Source: Zantedeschia hybrid cultivar
Taxonomy: Eukaryota > Streptophyta > Magnoliopsida > Alismatales > Araceae
NCBI GenBank assembly: GCA_030544215.1
Contig: JARZZO010000010.1
Span: forward strand, 56,461,564 to 56,525,563
Length of the DNA: 64,000 bases
Reading direction: 5' to 3'
Position numbers and translations under genes: made by a program. The notes under the pieces are model-generated. The model ran no database searches. It saw nothing but the letters and a program-made list of their open reading frames with translations, and was not told the DNA's origin. This document shows positions 35,419 to 47,603 of the stretch, piece after piece. Positions within the stretch are counted from its first letter, which is position 1, and each line of letters starts with the position of its first letter.

Positions 35419-36560
35419 CGAGTCACGATCGTGAGGATCCGACCGTTAGATCTTGGATTCGATCGATATCCTGATGATCTGACCGTTAAATATGTGATCA
35501 GGTCACGATTGTGAAGATCCGACCGTTAGATCTAAAATTCAGTCGATATCATGATGATCTGACTGCTAAGTTATGGGATCAGGTCGAGATCGTGAAGATC
35601 TGACCGTTAGATCTGAAATTCGGCCGATATCGGAATGATCCGACCGTTGAGTTATGAGATCAGGTCGAGATCGTGAAGATCCGACCGTTAGATCTAGGAT
35701 TCGATCGATATCATGATGATCCGACCGTTAAATATGTGATCAGGTTACGATCGTGAAGATCCGACCATTAGATCTTGGACACCATCGATATCATGGTGAT
35801 CTGACCGTTTAAATATGAGATCAGGTCGAGATCGTGAAGATCCGACCATTAGATCTGAAATTCGGTCGATATCAAGATGATCCGACCGTTAAATATGAGA
35901 TCAGGTCGAGATCGTGAAGATCCGACCATTAGATCTGGAATTCGGTCGATATCGGGATGATCCGACCGTTAAGTTATGAGATTAGGACAAGATCATGAAG
36001 ATTCGACCGTTAGATCTGGAATTCGGTTGATATTGGAATTATCCAACCGGTAAGTTATGAGATCAGGTCAAGATCGTGAAGATCCAACATTAGATCTGGA
36101 ATCCAATCGATATCGAGATGATCTGACTGCTAGATTATGAGATCAGGTCAAGATCGTGAAGATCCGAACATTAAATCTAGGATTTGGTTGATATCGAGAT
36201 GATCTGACTGCTAAATATGAGATCAGGTCAAGATCGTGAAGATCCGACCGTTAGATCTAGAATTCGGTCGATATCGGGATGATTTGACCGCTAAATGTGA
36301 TCAGGTCGAGATCATGAAGATCCGATCGTTAGATCTAGAATTCGATTGATATCGGGATGATCCGACTGCTGGATTATGAGATTAGGTCAAAATCATGAAC
36401 ATTCGACCATTAGATCTAGGATTCGGTCGATACCGTGATCTGACTGCTAAATATGAGATCATGTCAGGATCGTGAAGATCCAACCATTAGATCTGATCAG
36501 GTCGAGATCGTGAAGATCCAACCGTTAGATCTGGAATTTGGTCTACATCGGAACAATCAA
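35419..36560 (+). repeat. About 14-copy minisatellite, ~80-bp unit
   Basis: Each unit has two related halves, one like GATCGTGAAGATCCGACCGT and one like GATATCGGGATGATCCGACC, usually joined by TTAGATCTGGAATTCGGTC and TTATGAGATCAGGTC. The first halves start near 35428, 35508, 35588, 35671, 35748 and so on to about 36507, giving a mean period near 80 bp. Units differ by scattered changes; the last ones are shortened. Confidence 0.92.
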
Positions 36561-38330
36561 ACCGTTGAACTGGAGACAGATGCAACAGATCAGGGTCACG
36601 ATGGACCACACCATGATCGACATGATTAAGTCATTTAATCGATGGGCCGGGTTGTAGATGGAGTTGATCAATATGACTAAGTCATTTAATCAGTGAATTT
36701 GATGTCTTATGAATATAGTTAACCAAATATGATTAACACATAAGACATGATTTAATAACATATGACTTAATAATATATATTAATTACATGTTAATGAATT
36801 TTTATATCACCTTAACAAAAAATAAATGTGACATGATTTAATAGCATGTGTCATATATTTATGTCATATTAATGGACTTTGTCACATTAACAAGTTACAT
36901 GTTAATGAACTTTACGTCACATTAACATAATTGAATTATTGGATTAAATTACAACATCATGGATGTAACTCCTAGGTGTAATTAATCACATATGAGCATC
37001 ACATATAATGTGACATATATGATCATATTATAATGTTTATATTATGTCATGTCACATTTATATGTCACAACGGACATATAACATAACATAATATATTAAG
37101 ATATTGAGCTAAGTTAGGACTTAGACCCAAATCAAAAAAAGAAGAGAGGGGGTCGAAGCCTACCACTCTCAAAACCCAAAGAGTCCTTACCACAAGGAAC
37201 TCTTAAAACCTGCCACACCTTTGCGTTCTCTCAAATGAGACCCCTAGGAGGGGTATTTATAGCCTCGTAAGAGGCAGTTAAGAAGCCAAGGAGGCTACCG
37301 TCACCGGGTGGCAGTTACTAAAAAAAAATCCCGCTTCTAGAATTTACAAAGATTATAGTTACGGGAGGAAGGAGGGAGGCACACATCCCCCCCTACCCTC
37401 ACCGGATGGCTTCTTTCCACCCAGTGAGAGTAGAGATTCCACCTAAGAGAGGACTCTTTACCCCTCTTCTTTTTACTAATTCCTCTCCTTTTTTTTTAAC
37501 CATTTTACTGCTTCTTTTTTACTAATTCTCTTCCTTATTTTCACCCTTTTACTGTTTCCTTTTTATTAATTCTCATCATTTTTTTTACCCTTTACTGCAG
37601 CTTTTCCTTCTCTTTCTTTTTTTTTTTTTTACTTTACTGTGTTGGGCAGTTAAAAGAGGAGGGGGAAGTGTGCGCATGGCACAGCCACCCTCACCGGGTG
37701 GGCTTCATCCACCCAGTGAGGGTGGGGAGTCCACCCATGGGTGGACTCCTCCCCCTACTTCATCTCTATTTTTTTTTCTCTCTTTTTTTTACCGTTATCA
37801 TTTTCTTCTTCTTCTTTTTTATTGTCCCAGACTACAAAAGAGGGGGGAGGGGGGCATGCCCTACTACCCTCACCGGGTGGTATTTTCCCACCCAGTGGGG
37901 GTCAAGAGTCCACACATCTCTATCCTTCTCTTTTTTTTAAAAAAAAAACACCAGACCGCCCCCTCCCCCTTTTTTTCGTGCTCAGGGTTTCTACTGCTGC
38001 CGTGCTGCTGTTCCTGCTGTGCGCTCCCAACTGCTGCTCCTGCTCTGCCGCTGGGCCCAAGAGTTACTTCTGGTGCATTTGTTGCTGCTGCCAGGTGGTG
38101 CCGTGGCCTCTTGTACCTGCTGGCGTGGACTCTTGCTGCTCCTGCTGTTGCCGTGGCCCCTTGTTGCTGTGCATCTGCTGTGCACTGCTGCTCTGCATCC
38201 CTTATTGCTTGATGAAGCCTTGGCCTGCATGCTTTTGATCTTTCTGCCCAACAGATTTTGTTGGTGCAGCAGGGTAACCTTGCTTTCTAACTGCTGCCCT
38301 CTTGCTTTCTTTTATGTATTGAGAGATTGT
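36561..38330. other. Retrotransposon-like spacer with repeated hairpins
   Basis: AT-rich to 37140, then pyrimidine-rich blocks each with a long hairpin (37393-37433, 37685-37725, 37866-37902), then a CTGC-rich stretch (37985-38230) open in several frames. No domain was recognised. Confidence 0.4.
37393..37902 (+). repeat. Three repeated CACCGGGTGG hairpins with 7-nt loops
   Basis: 37393-37433, 37685-37725 and 37866-37902 each fold into 15-17 pairs around CTTCTTT, GCTTCAT and TATTTTC. They share CCCTCACCGG.TGG and CCACCCAGTG. Each is followed by a GAGTCCAC-type motif and T-rich tract, so the hairpin is part of a larger repeat. Confidence 0.75.
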
Positions 38331-38769
38331 TAATTACCTTCTATCTTTTTATGTTCATGGTTAAATTATCCTAGGGCAAGGGTGCATTGCCATTAGAACT
38401 TTTTTGCTTCCCTCAAGAATTGAACACGTGGAAGCTTCAGTCTTTGATCTTCTTGATTCCTATAGAGATAATATATGCAAGATTCTTTATTCTATATGCA
38501 TATGCTTCTACATCACCACATAGTCATAAAGCAATCAGCCATGGATTCTTTATTCTATATGCATATGCTTCTGCATCTTTCTTGGAAGATATGATCAATT
38601 TAATCATACATATGCCTTTTATAACATGATAAAGTCCATCATGATATCTCCAGCACACCTCGCTATGTATTTTATGTTAGGGTTTATTGTATGTCAATTA
38701 ATTAATGTTTGCCTTTGATGGACAAACTACAATAATTTGTTACCCTAGTAGAAGAATAATTTTAGGGTG

Positions 38770-38853
38770 CAACAGTGCCTCACCTTATCGCCTAAGCAGT
38801 GAGGCGGTAGGCCACCACCTTGATTGCCTTGGACACCTTGACAAGTATGGAGT
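38770..38853. mobile_element. Terminal fragment of the CGCCTAGGCG-type MITE
   Basis: Text TCGCCTAAGCAGTGAGGCGG and TAGGCCACCACCTTGATTG matches the complement of 11069-11120, ending CTTGACAAG. Confidence 0.75.
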
Positions 38854-39949
38854 TGATACACGTGTATCGTCGCTAGAGCGAGCCAAATAAAATCTGATCA
38901 AATTGGACAGCTATCCATCGTTCTTTTCTCATTTTATTACATATTTTCACTTTTCTTTGTTCGAACATATCTATCCTATTTTGTTAGAGCTGTATCTGAT
39001 TAGAATATTGTTGTTTTACTTCTGTTACAGATTTTCGTTTAATTCTAGTTAGGATATTTTGTTTTTATTAGGGTCATCATATGAGGACGAGAGGTCCTTT
39101 TACTTTTATTTGCCTCCTTGTAAAAGGAGACCCTATGTAACTTGTAGATCATTGAATGCTATGGAAAAAAAAAAGTGTCTTTTAGGAAAACCCTAGACTG
39201 AGCCTTGTAAGAAGGATGCCTTGACAGAGAAAGCCCGAGAGGGGCTGGGTGAGAGGCTCTTACAACGCTGCCGGCTCTTCTTCCCTCATCTATCCATACG
39301 CAACAAACCCCCTCTTCTTCGCTTCCTCTTTTTCTGTTGCTTCTTCTTCCCTTCTACCCACAGCTCACAGCCCTTCCTTTTCTTTCTCTTGTTCTCCTTC
39401 CTAGTCACTTTCTTCTTTTTTGTCCTGTTCATGCTTGTCTTCTTCTTCATCCCTCCACCTTCTTTTCTTAAGCCACCAAAACAACACAACAGCCAGGGTA
39501 GCACTGAAAGATCTCCATGGCAACAACAATAGCAACACAACAGCAACAGCAGCGCACCAGCAACAGCAAGGCACGCAGCTTCCTCATCATCTGTGCCACC
39601 CTGATGCGGCAATTCCCCACGGGGCACCCTTTGGTTGTTGTATCAGCCACTCGGCATCGACGCAGGTTTCGAGGCCTCGTTGGTCTTGTTCGGCATGCTC
39701 CTCATTGATTTTGGTCTGTCATTTGGATTTTTTAACAACAACAACGTTTGATTTGACTCTTTCGGATATTCATTGCAATGTTTTCACACTTGTCCTGAAT
39801 CAACATGGTATCAGAGCTAGAGAATCAGTTTGTTCTTACAAACTGAAGTCCTAAATAATTTCGGTATCATGCTTCCTTTCACGTTTCAAACAATAGCCCG
39901 TTAACCAATGAGAAACTTGTCACTCTAAGATTGACCCACTTCAATCTTG

Positions 39950-42850
39950 CAATTATGCTTCCCAAGCAGTTGTTGGATTTATTATCTCATACAAGAGAAA
40001 TTATTATTCATCATGATCATGTTTTTGTGAAGTTTATGTTAGCAAGGTTACCTGAAGGACCGATGAGGGAGAGGCGGTACTGTGAGGGGAGGCGATCTCC
40101 CCCTCTGAGGGAGAGAGAGGGTTTGGAGCAGGATGGGAGAGAAAGGGATGGGAGGGAAAGACGTGTTGCCCCGCAAGGCCTGGGCATACAACCTGTGCCT
40201 CCGCTGCTTTCGGCATGGTCACTAGGCAGCAAGATGCTCCGGTACGGTGGTATGCGAAGTGTGCAAATTGGAGGGTCATCTGGCACGTGATTGTGCAATG
40301 GGGCACAAAAGGTCGGCCGGTTTGGGAGCTCTCCTTTGGAAGCTGATAGGGTCAAGAGTCGGCTACCGGAGTTTTCGGTGGATGCACAGGTTGGGATGGA
40401 AGATGGCTCTGTGAGGGAGGTGTGTTTAGATCTCCCGACACAGGAGGTTAATAGGGAGAATTGGGATGTTCTCTCATCTCACCTGGTGCTACAGAACAAG
40501 GGGAAAGGGGTTCAGGTGCAGACAATTATAAAAGCCTTGAGCAAGGCCTGGGGCGATGAGGGGGCTTGGACTGCTTGGCGCCTGGGAGATGGGAACATTT
40601 TGGTCAGACACCCTACTGGGAAGATGGCGGAGGAGATTCGACGCTCCCATGCTGTGGTAATCGAATGGGTGCATTTAGAGGTCTCGGGTTGGGGTCTCGG
40701 CATGGCTGCAAGGATCTTGACAGCCCCTCACTTAGCTTGGGCTGAAATCACTAGCATGCCTCTGCATCTGAGGAGGTCGGAGGTGTTCAAGAGGGTGGCA
40801 GCGGAGGCAGGCCATGTGGTCATGGTAGATGAAAAGGGTCTCATAGATACACGACTCCTCTGCGCCCAGGTCCTCCTCGCATTGGAAGGGCCTCGGCTCC
40901 CCCTAAAGGTTGTGCTTAGCCATTGGGGTTTCTGCTTCGAAGTGTGGATTCAAGAAGTGGCGATGCTCTGAAGCCTTGCAGGTCCTGGGCCAATGTAGTG
41001 GAGCAGGGAGCGGCGACAAAGGGGTACTGTTGTTGAGAAACCCTAAACGATGGGTTGGGGAAGATGGCCCAAGCGAACAAGCCGGAGGCGGGCTGTGTTG
41101 GGGTGCTGAACCGGTCGCTCTCATCCGGTCCAGTAGGTGGAGAGGTGCCTTCTTCGAAATTTGAGCTTCTTGGGTAGGCGGGAGGATGTTGGGTCGGGCT
41201 CGTGGGTCCAAGTACCCAGACTGAACACGGTCATGCTGGCCCTTCTCTAGAAGCTTCTACTTTTTTAAGTCTGCGATCGAAGAGGCCCCTGGGCTGCCTC
41301 CGTCCATTCATAACTCAGCAGACCTTCCTACCTCAGATGGCAGTAGAAGGCTCCCCTCGTCGCCAGGTAAGCACGGGCCAACCTCGCCGTTGGTTTCACC
41401 AACTGCTATGTGCTCCCAAGCTGATGTGGAGGAGACAGGGAGGGATGCCAGCGTCTCTCCAAGCAACCGGCTTTTGGAGGCGATGGAGATGCAGGCATCT
41501 TCATCACCAAGCTGTAGGGAGGGCAAGCCTGATGCTGATTTGGGCTTGACCATGCCCAGTTAAAAAAAGGTGCGCAAGGGCACTGCTCCTTCTTCAACGG
41601 GGAAGAGGCTATCTTCTTGATTTCATACTCAGAGGTCCGCTCCAGAGCACAATGGGTGGGGATCTGCTTCGATGGGCTTCCGGATGCGGCGGTTACTGGA
41701 AGCTAACCGCATTAACAGCCGTTTTCCAACCATCTCGAACATGGGCACCTTGGAGAAGACTGCTGGAGCTGGCAGCTGCGTAGATGCCCTTCAAGGTCTT
41801 GAGGGTCGTCTAGATAAGGTTTTGTAGGCCTACGTCCTACGGGTGGGTAATTTAGGTGTTGGAAGGTGCTTTATGTGTGGGAGTAATGCCAGAGGTGCTT
41901 TAGAGTTTTCTGTGTCTTGGGCTACAGGATTTTCCAGCATGGGGTGACTGGCTTTTATGGTCCTTTGGGCTATAAGTTTCTGGCGGTCTGGGGTGGTAAG
42001 GGTCATTTGTCAAGGGACTGGGTTGCAGGGTCATTGGGGTCCTTTTCGAGGTGTATTCATGGGACTGGGTTTAATAGGTTTCGGTATTTCCCATACAGTG
42101 TGTAATCATCTTTTAAATTTATATAATACGTGGTACCATCCACTTTCAAAAAAAGGTTTTTGTGGAGTTTTACGTGAAATATAAGGAGTACAAGTACTTT
42201 GGAGATGCCATGTATTTTGATGGAGCTTGGGCTGAGGTTCATCCTTCAAAGGAATTTTACATTATTGTGGGATGCGAGTGGATGGAAGAGTGACACACTA
42301 CCATGGATCCTTATTAGTCTGCTTGCATTCTTCAGCCACCACACTTGAAAGCAAATTTTGCTTTTTCAATTCACATCTTGTTTAGAAACAAGCAAATACT
42401 CCAAAGTATACAACGACGTGTGGAGAGCCAACAGAAATTGCAACCATCGCTCAAGATGACCTAGTATGTGCTAAGCTTAAGGTTGAGGTTGCCTAGGATG
42501 CTACATTGTCTGCCAAATCCAAGACTTCACTTGATATCTGATGATGTGTTTGAGGTAGGTTCATTGTTGACAATTACTATTGACTCACTTGGCATTGTTG
42601 CATGGGATCAAACACTCATGACTGACGTGGGTTTGGATCTACTTTCAGAGCGCCTGTTTGAGATCCTAGAAGATTCCATGTGCTCTCTCCTTGATACAAG
42701 TGTAAATTTTAGCATGGATCAAAGTGTGTTTGATATGATATGGTGTGATGTTGAGACACACTCAGTGTCAACTCAAGCCTCCTACAATGACTATCCCTAT
42801 GGAGTCGTTAGTGTTGTATGGTCCTATCATTCCCACACTCTAGGGTCATC
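39950..42850 (+). pseudogene. Decayed unknown ORF of the 38.9-kb LTR element (split)
   Basis: Removing the LINE and one copy of its target duplication gives a continuous frame: MLPKQLLDLLSHTREIII then HHDHVFV, then after the LINE YKYFGDAMYFDGAWAEVHPS and FYIIVGCEWMEE. It aligns with residues 28-92 of the protein at 17545. Further on, 42520-42660 encodes PNPRLHLISDDVFEV and WDQTLMTDVGLDLLSERLFE, matching the WD-type repeats, and 42735 encodes DMIWCDVETHS, matching DMIWQTFRDSHT. Stops and a shift break the frame. Confidence 0.7.
40036..42155 (+). mobile_element. ORF1-only LINE insertion with 15-bp TSD
   Basis: Flanks GTTTTTGTGAAGTTT (40021-40035) and GTTTTTGTGGAGTTT (42156-42170) match at 14 of 15. 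The element ends in GTGGTACCATCCACTTTC and an A-run, as in the other LINEs. Near 40190-40290 it encodes two zinc-knuckle-like motifs (CLRCFRHGH.AARC and CEVCKLEGHLARDC), and 40291-40971 is a 226-aa frame with AWTAWRLGDGNILVRHPTGK, plausibly a LINE ORF1 nucleic-acid-binding part. Another ORF1-like frame runs 41260-41560. No endonuclease or RT is present, so it is a large internal deletion mobilised in trans (inference). Confidence 0.8.
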
Positions 42851-43663
42851 GTATGAGGACAAGAACATCTTTTTATTTTTATTTGCCTCCCTAGAAAAGG
42901 ACTCCCCATGTAATTTTTAGATCATTGAATGTATGGAAAAGAAAAAGTGTGACTTTTAGGAAAACCCTAGAGTAAGCCTCATGAGTAAGATGCCCTAAGA
43001 GAGGGAGCCCGAGAGGGGCTGGGCAGCAAGAGCCCTTACAACCCCACCATCCCTTCTTCCCTGTTCTATCCGTATACAGCATACCCCCACCCCTTCTGCC
43101 CCTCTTCTCTACTTCTTCTTTCTCTATTGCTTCTTATTCTTCTTCCCTTATACCCACAGCCTACAACCCCTCCTTTTCATTTTTCTTCTTCTCCTTCCGA
43201 GTCTCTTTCTTATCTTTCGTCCTTTTTCTTGCTTCTCTTCTGCATCTCCTCCACCTTTGCTTAAGCCACTAAAACAACACAACAGATACAATAGCAATGA
43301 AAGAGATCCACGACAACAATAGCAGCAACACATTGGCAACAGCACTCGTCGTCCGTGCCACCCCGACCCCAACAACAGGGCCCACAACGCATCATTTTGT
43401 CGTTACATCAGCCACTCAGCATCTGCATTGATTCCGAGGCCTCGTTGGTCTTGTTCAGCGTGCTCCTTGCCAATTTCGAAGCACCATTTGGAATTTTGTG
43501 ACAACAACAATGTTTGATTCGACTCTCTTGGGTATTTTTTGCAGTGTTTTCACACTTGTCCACATCATTGGCTGGATATAATTTGCCATAAATATTGTGG
43601 CATAGTGGCATATCTAGGGTTTGGGATATTACTCTGATCTCTATGTACCAAGGAAGAAATGAT

Positions 43664-44735
43664 CAAGAATGGGGCACAGATCGGTCTGGCCCAGACCGAT
43701 GGGATCAACCGATCTGATCTGGGCTGATCCTGACTGATCCAGCTCGACCCTCTCTCCTTGCTCAAATGGTGCAAAAAAAATTTCTAAAATATATAAGAAG
43801 CTGTGTACAATGTATGGGACTATTTGAAGGAAAATAAATTAACCTACTGAATCCCAACACTCAACATTTGCATTCCTTTGCCACACTTTCATATTTATCC
43901 TTCCTCAAATAATAGAAGTATCACAAAACCATATAAATTTGTACATATGCAACACTCAAAATTGATGAATTATTTGCATCCAATGTGATCATCATTCAAC
44001 ACAAATAACTCATCAACTTTTTGTGTTATCTATGTACCAATCCATGTTCTTTTGTAATACTTATGAAGACAAATATGGAAGTGAAACAAAGAAATGTAAA
44101 AATTACAAAGCTACAACAATATACTATAATGATACAATATACAACAAACAAATATACAAGTCATTAGAATGTCTTCATTGGAGTCAATCTGATTGCCGTG
44201 AGGTACCATTGAAGACATTCTAATGCCTCACTATGGCACAATGCCATGACAATGATTGCACCTAATGGGCCTTTGTGCCCTAATGAAGCCATTAGGATGT
44301 CTTCTTTGGAGCCAATCTAATCATCATAGATAGTCGTCCCCCAAAGAAAGACTTAATAGTATATGAGAAAAAAGAGAAGAGTAAAAGAGAGAGTTACAAT
44401 GAGAAAGAAAATGTTAAAAGAGAGGAGAGTGAGAAGAGCTTGAGATGGGGTTGGGAATGGCCAAATGGGGGCTATTACAACCTCCAACTCTCCCTAACCT
44501 CCAACTAGCCATTGGAGGCCAACTCTACATGCTAGAGTTGGCCTCCAATGGCTAGTTGGGATTGGCCGGATCAGCCAATTCAGAGGCCAATCTACCATTG
44601 GATTGGCCAATCCAAGCCATTCCTAGCCAATCCAGCTTTGGATTGGCAAGGGTCGAGCTAGGATCCGATCGATTTGGCCAAATAAACAATTGAATAGGGT
44701 AATCCAATTTGATCAGCCGATCCAACACAGCATGC
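43664..44735 (-). mobile_element. Non-autonomous hAT element (copy 3)
   Basis: Subterminal GATCGGTCTGGCCC / GATCAACCGATCTG repeats lie at the left and GGATCAGCCAATTC / GATCAGCCGATCC at the right. 43870-44130 aligns with copy 2 (20400-20660). A 27-bp perfect hairpin lies at 44501-44559 in the promoter-side position. A separate 16-bp inverted repeat, CATTAGAATGTCTTCA, is at 44162-44177 and 44210-44225. No transposase was seen; exact ends are uncertain. Confidence 0.7.
44501..44559 (-). promoter_or_regulatory. hAT copy 3 hairpin, perfect 27-bp arms
   Basis: Arms 44501-44527 and 44533-44559 pair completely around CATGC. Arm text includes AACTAGCCATTGGAGG. It sits where copies 1 and 2 have their own hairpins. 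Confidence 0.75.
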
Positions 44736-45065
44736 TATATCTAGCGTCTCACATGTATGGAAAGGCATCCTCCAATGTGTAGATATCAATCATGCTTGTA
44801 TCCCCTAACAATGGGGACTTCTAGAGTCTTCTTGAAAGACAAATGGTGAGGTCCTGCCCCGCCTCCAACAAGTTTCCCACTTTATTCACCATTCCCTCCC
44901 ATTTTCGTGCAGTGGTGACATAGGACGTATGTGTTTGATAATCACCGTGTGGGGTGGAGGGGAAGGGAGTGGTAATGGCCTTGTTTTAGGAGGCAATGGC
45001 AGGAGGAAGAGATTGTTGACCTTGGTAAGATTCTGACAGTCTTATAAGAATTCAAAGTGGACCCC

Positions 45066-47603
45066 TGGTGGGGATCTGGAATCAGCACTGCACCAATTTT
45101 CCTGTGGCTCAGAGACTCAACCAAAGCATGCCTAAAGCGTAGGATTTTAGACCATAGGCCTGTGGATATCTTGTTTGGCCCATTTGGGATTTATTTTCTA
45201 TTTTTCAAGAATTTTCTAGCCAATTTTCGCACTATCATTGTGGTTAAGGATATCTCAGTCTTTTACTTGATTAGAAGTCTGATTAGGATAAGGTTTGAAT
45301 TATTTCGACTATTTGTATGCATGTAGACCTGCTTTTTCAATTAATGATGATTTTTATTGCGAATTTGCAATATTTGTTCCTATTTCTCTGAGATGGAGAT
45401 CTAAAAGCCCTGAAATGGGATGGGGTGTGACGCCCTAGCCATCAGTGCGATGGTGGAGGTCATTATCTTGGCGTCGATGTGACGTCGAAGGCCTCTACCA
45501 TCACCTTGTTCTGCCTTTTTTCTCCGTTATCTCGCATTAATGTTGGTATCAGAGCAAACCTCGATCCACACCATGTTGTCGTTCTATCGCCATAGCCACG
45601 CCGCCCTTCTCTCTCTTATTCCTTCTCTATCTCTCTCTTCCCTGCAAATGGGATGGTCACTGTGAGCAGTATACTGTAACACTGAAGCACGCACTGTAGC
45701 AGCCTTGCTTATGCCGTTTTGAACGCTATCCACATCGTCGACGTGCCGTCAATGCGTCACTTCTCGTTGACCTGCCATCGATCATTATCACCGCCACTAG
45801 CATGCTCTGAATTGCATGTCAACTTTCGAGCCTCTCCAACTTTGCGGCACATCTTATGCGGATTTTGGCACGCTTCCCGAGAGGGCGATCACAGACTATT
45901 CGGGCATGGGTTGGATTGCATTAAAGTAGGACAGAGTGGATTGCGTTGAAGAATGACATTCGGAGCCAACTTTTCAAAATGACCAAAACCAAAGGAGATA
46001 GTTTATGTAGCCGACCTAACGTTGGCTGATGAGTATTACAACCAAATGAAAGAAGTAGTTTACGAAACAGATCCGGTGTTTTTTTGAGAAAATCATGGAT
46101 TGTACCACCAATTTTATTCAAGAGAGGAAGTACAATGCAAAGGACCGGACAAGAGAGATTCCTATCCCATCAAAATAAAAATTACAATGGCATTAACTAC
46201 TTAAATGCCTTGTCCAATTTTCAACAGAAAAACCTAAAATATGTTATGACCAATTATATAAAAGTGTCCAGCTTCTAATGGCTATATTTTCCACATATAT
46301 TTTGCCTCCTCTGAAGATCGCATCATTTCTCTCTTTCCAAATGCTCCAGTAGATTGCATGCAGGATCATCCCAACAAATCTTCTATGTATCCTCTGTTTA
46401 TACTTGGAGTTCATATGTTTGAAAAATGACCACATCTCCCCTACTGTTTGGAAATGAGGTTTGAAATGCAAGAGCTCCCCGATAGTATTCCATATTGTTG
46501 TACTCACCTTGCAGTTGACCAGCAGGTGATCTACATCTTCCGATTCGTTGCCACATAGGGAACACAAAATATCATCCTCCTGGCACCATTTCCTCTTACA
46601 GACTTTAGTAACTATCCTCTTTTCATACATCAGCCACATGAAAGCTCTAACTTTTAACAGAGATCTTATTTTCCACACTTCATCAAACTTCAAGTACTTA
46701 GGCATCACTTCCTCCAGTAGATCATAATAAGATTTCACAGTGAAACTCCCTATAGTAGGTTCCCAAATCAATTTATCATGTACATTTGGATGTATAGACA
46801 AACCATATAAATCTGTCAAATAGGTTGAGTCTCAGATTTTTGAAACGTGTGATGACGTCCTCTCTACTGAGCCAAGGCTAGACTTGGTCCCCAAAGACCC
46901 TTTCGAAGACAAACAGCCAAAAATTGTTTAAAACACTTTCAGCCAACATGATTTTGACCAGATATAGAGTGATGTTAAGGCACACTTTCCAAATCGAATT
47001 GAAGCTCTCCTCCGCATGGTGATATCAATGGCATGTGCTTTCTTACTTTATTGCTCTCATCATCTCCCCATAGATATTGATGCATTTCACTCGAGGATGA
47101 GTTTTTTCAAACTATAGGAGAATGGTGGGGATCTGGAATCAATGCTACACTAGTTTCCCTATGGCTCAAAGACTCACCAAAGCATGTCTAAAGCGAAGGA
47201 TTTTGGACCATGAGTCCACGGATATCTTGTTTGGCCCATTTAGGACTTATTTAAGACTTTTTCTATTTTTCAAAATTTTCTGTTGATTTTTGTATTATTC
47301 ATTGTGGTTAGAGGTATTTCAGTCTTTTATTTAGTTAGGAGTCTCATTAGGGTTAGGTTTGAGTTATTTCCACTATTTATATACATGTAGATCCCCTTTT
47401 TTTATTAATGATGATTTTTATTGCAAATTTCCAATATTTTCCCTGCCTCTCTGAGATGAAGATCCAAAAGCCCTGAGATAGGGTAGGGTATAACGCCCTA
47501 GCCGCTGGAGATGATGCCAAAGACCATTATCCTACCACCGATGTGACACTAAAGGCCTCTACCATCAGTTCGTTCCACCTTTTTCCTCCGTTGCCTCACA
47601 TCA
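45066..47603 (+). mobile_element. LTR retrotransposon of the unknown-ORF group (with LINE inside)
   Basis: LTRs 45066-45539 and 47123-47603 start TGGTGGGGATCTGGAATCA. A perfect target duplication ACCCC lies at 45061-45065 and 47604-47608. A primer site TGGTATCAGAGC is at 45544-45555. The 3' end text CACTCGAGGATGAGTTTTTTC before the 3' LTR matches CTCGAGGACGAGTTTTTTC of the young element. The 5' LTR has GGG-TGTGACG-CCC (45423-45435) and TCGA-TGTGACG-TCGA (45474-45488). The interior keeps fragments such as VADLTLADEYYNQMKEVVYE (46010-46070) and PRLDLVPKDPFED (46880), the latter like the repeats of the unknown protein. It is older than the 15.6-kb copy. Confidence 0.88.
46085..46830 (-). pseudogene. 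L1-type LINE 3' fragment inside the 45-kb LTR element
   Basis: The open frame 46819-46244 encodes KLIWEPTIGSFTVKSYYDLL, LLKVRAFMWLMYEKRIVTK, then CSLCGNESEDVDHLLVNCKV, the CX2C..HX4C of the zinc-binding RVT domain, and MILHAIYWSIWKERNDAIF at the end. The 3' end is near 46085. It is the best-preserved LINE tail in the window. The frame starts mid-domain, so the fragment is 5'-truncated. A target duplication was not clear. Confidence 0.85.

Larger units (their letters stand above)
38854..43567 (+). mobile_element. LTR retrotransposon with the unknown ORF, older, LINE-interrupted
   Basis: The 5' LTR is about 38854-39802 (TGATAC...GAATCA). A perfect primer site TGGTATCAGAGC lies at 39806-39817. 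The 3' LTR is partial, about 42848-43567, ending CACATCA. The LTRs share AGGGTCATC.TATGAGGAC, GGAAAACCCTAGA and GCCCGAGAGGGGCTGGG. The 3' LTR's beginning and the purine tract are deleted. The interior holds a decayed copy of the unknown protein found in the young element, split by a LINE at 40036-42155. No RT or gag was seen. Outer target duplication was not found. Confidence 0.75.

Noticed and set aside
35419..36560. Repeat array as CRISPR
   Set aside because: The units are contiguous diverged repeats without unique spacers, in a plant genome.
39806..39817. TGGTATCAGAGC sites as tRNA genes
   Set aside because: They are only 12-nt complements of the tRNA 3' end (primer sites); no tRNA body surrounds them.
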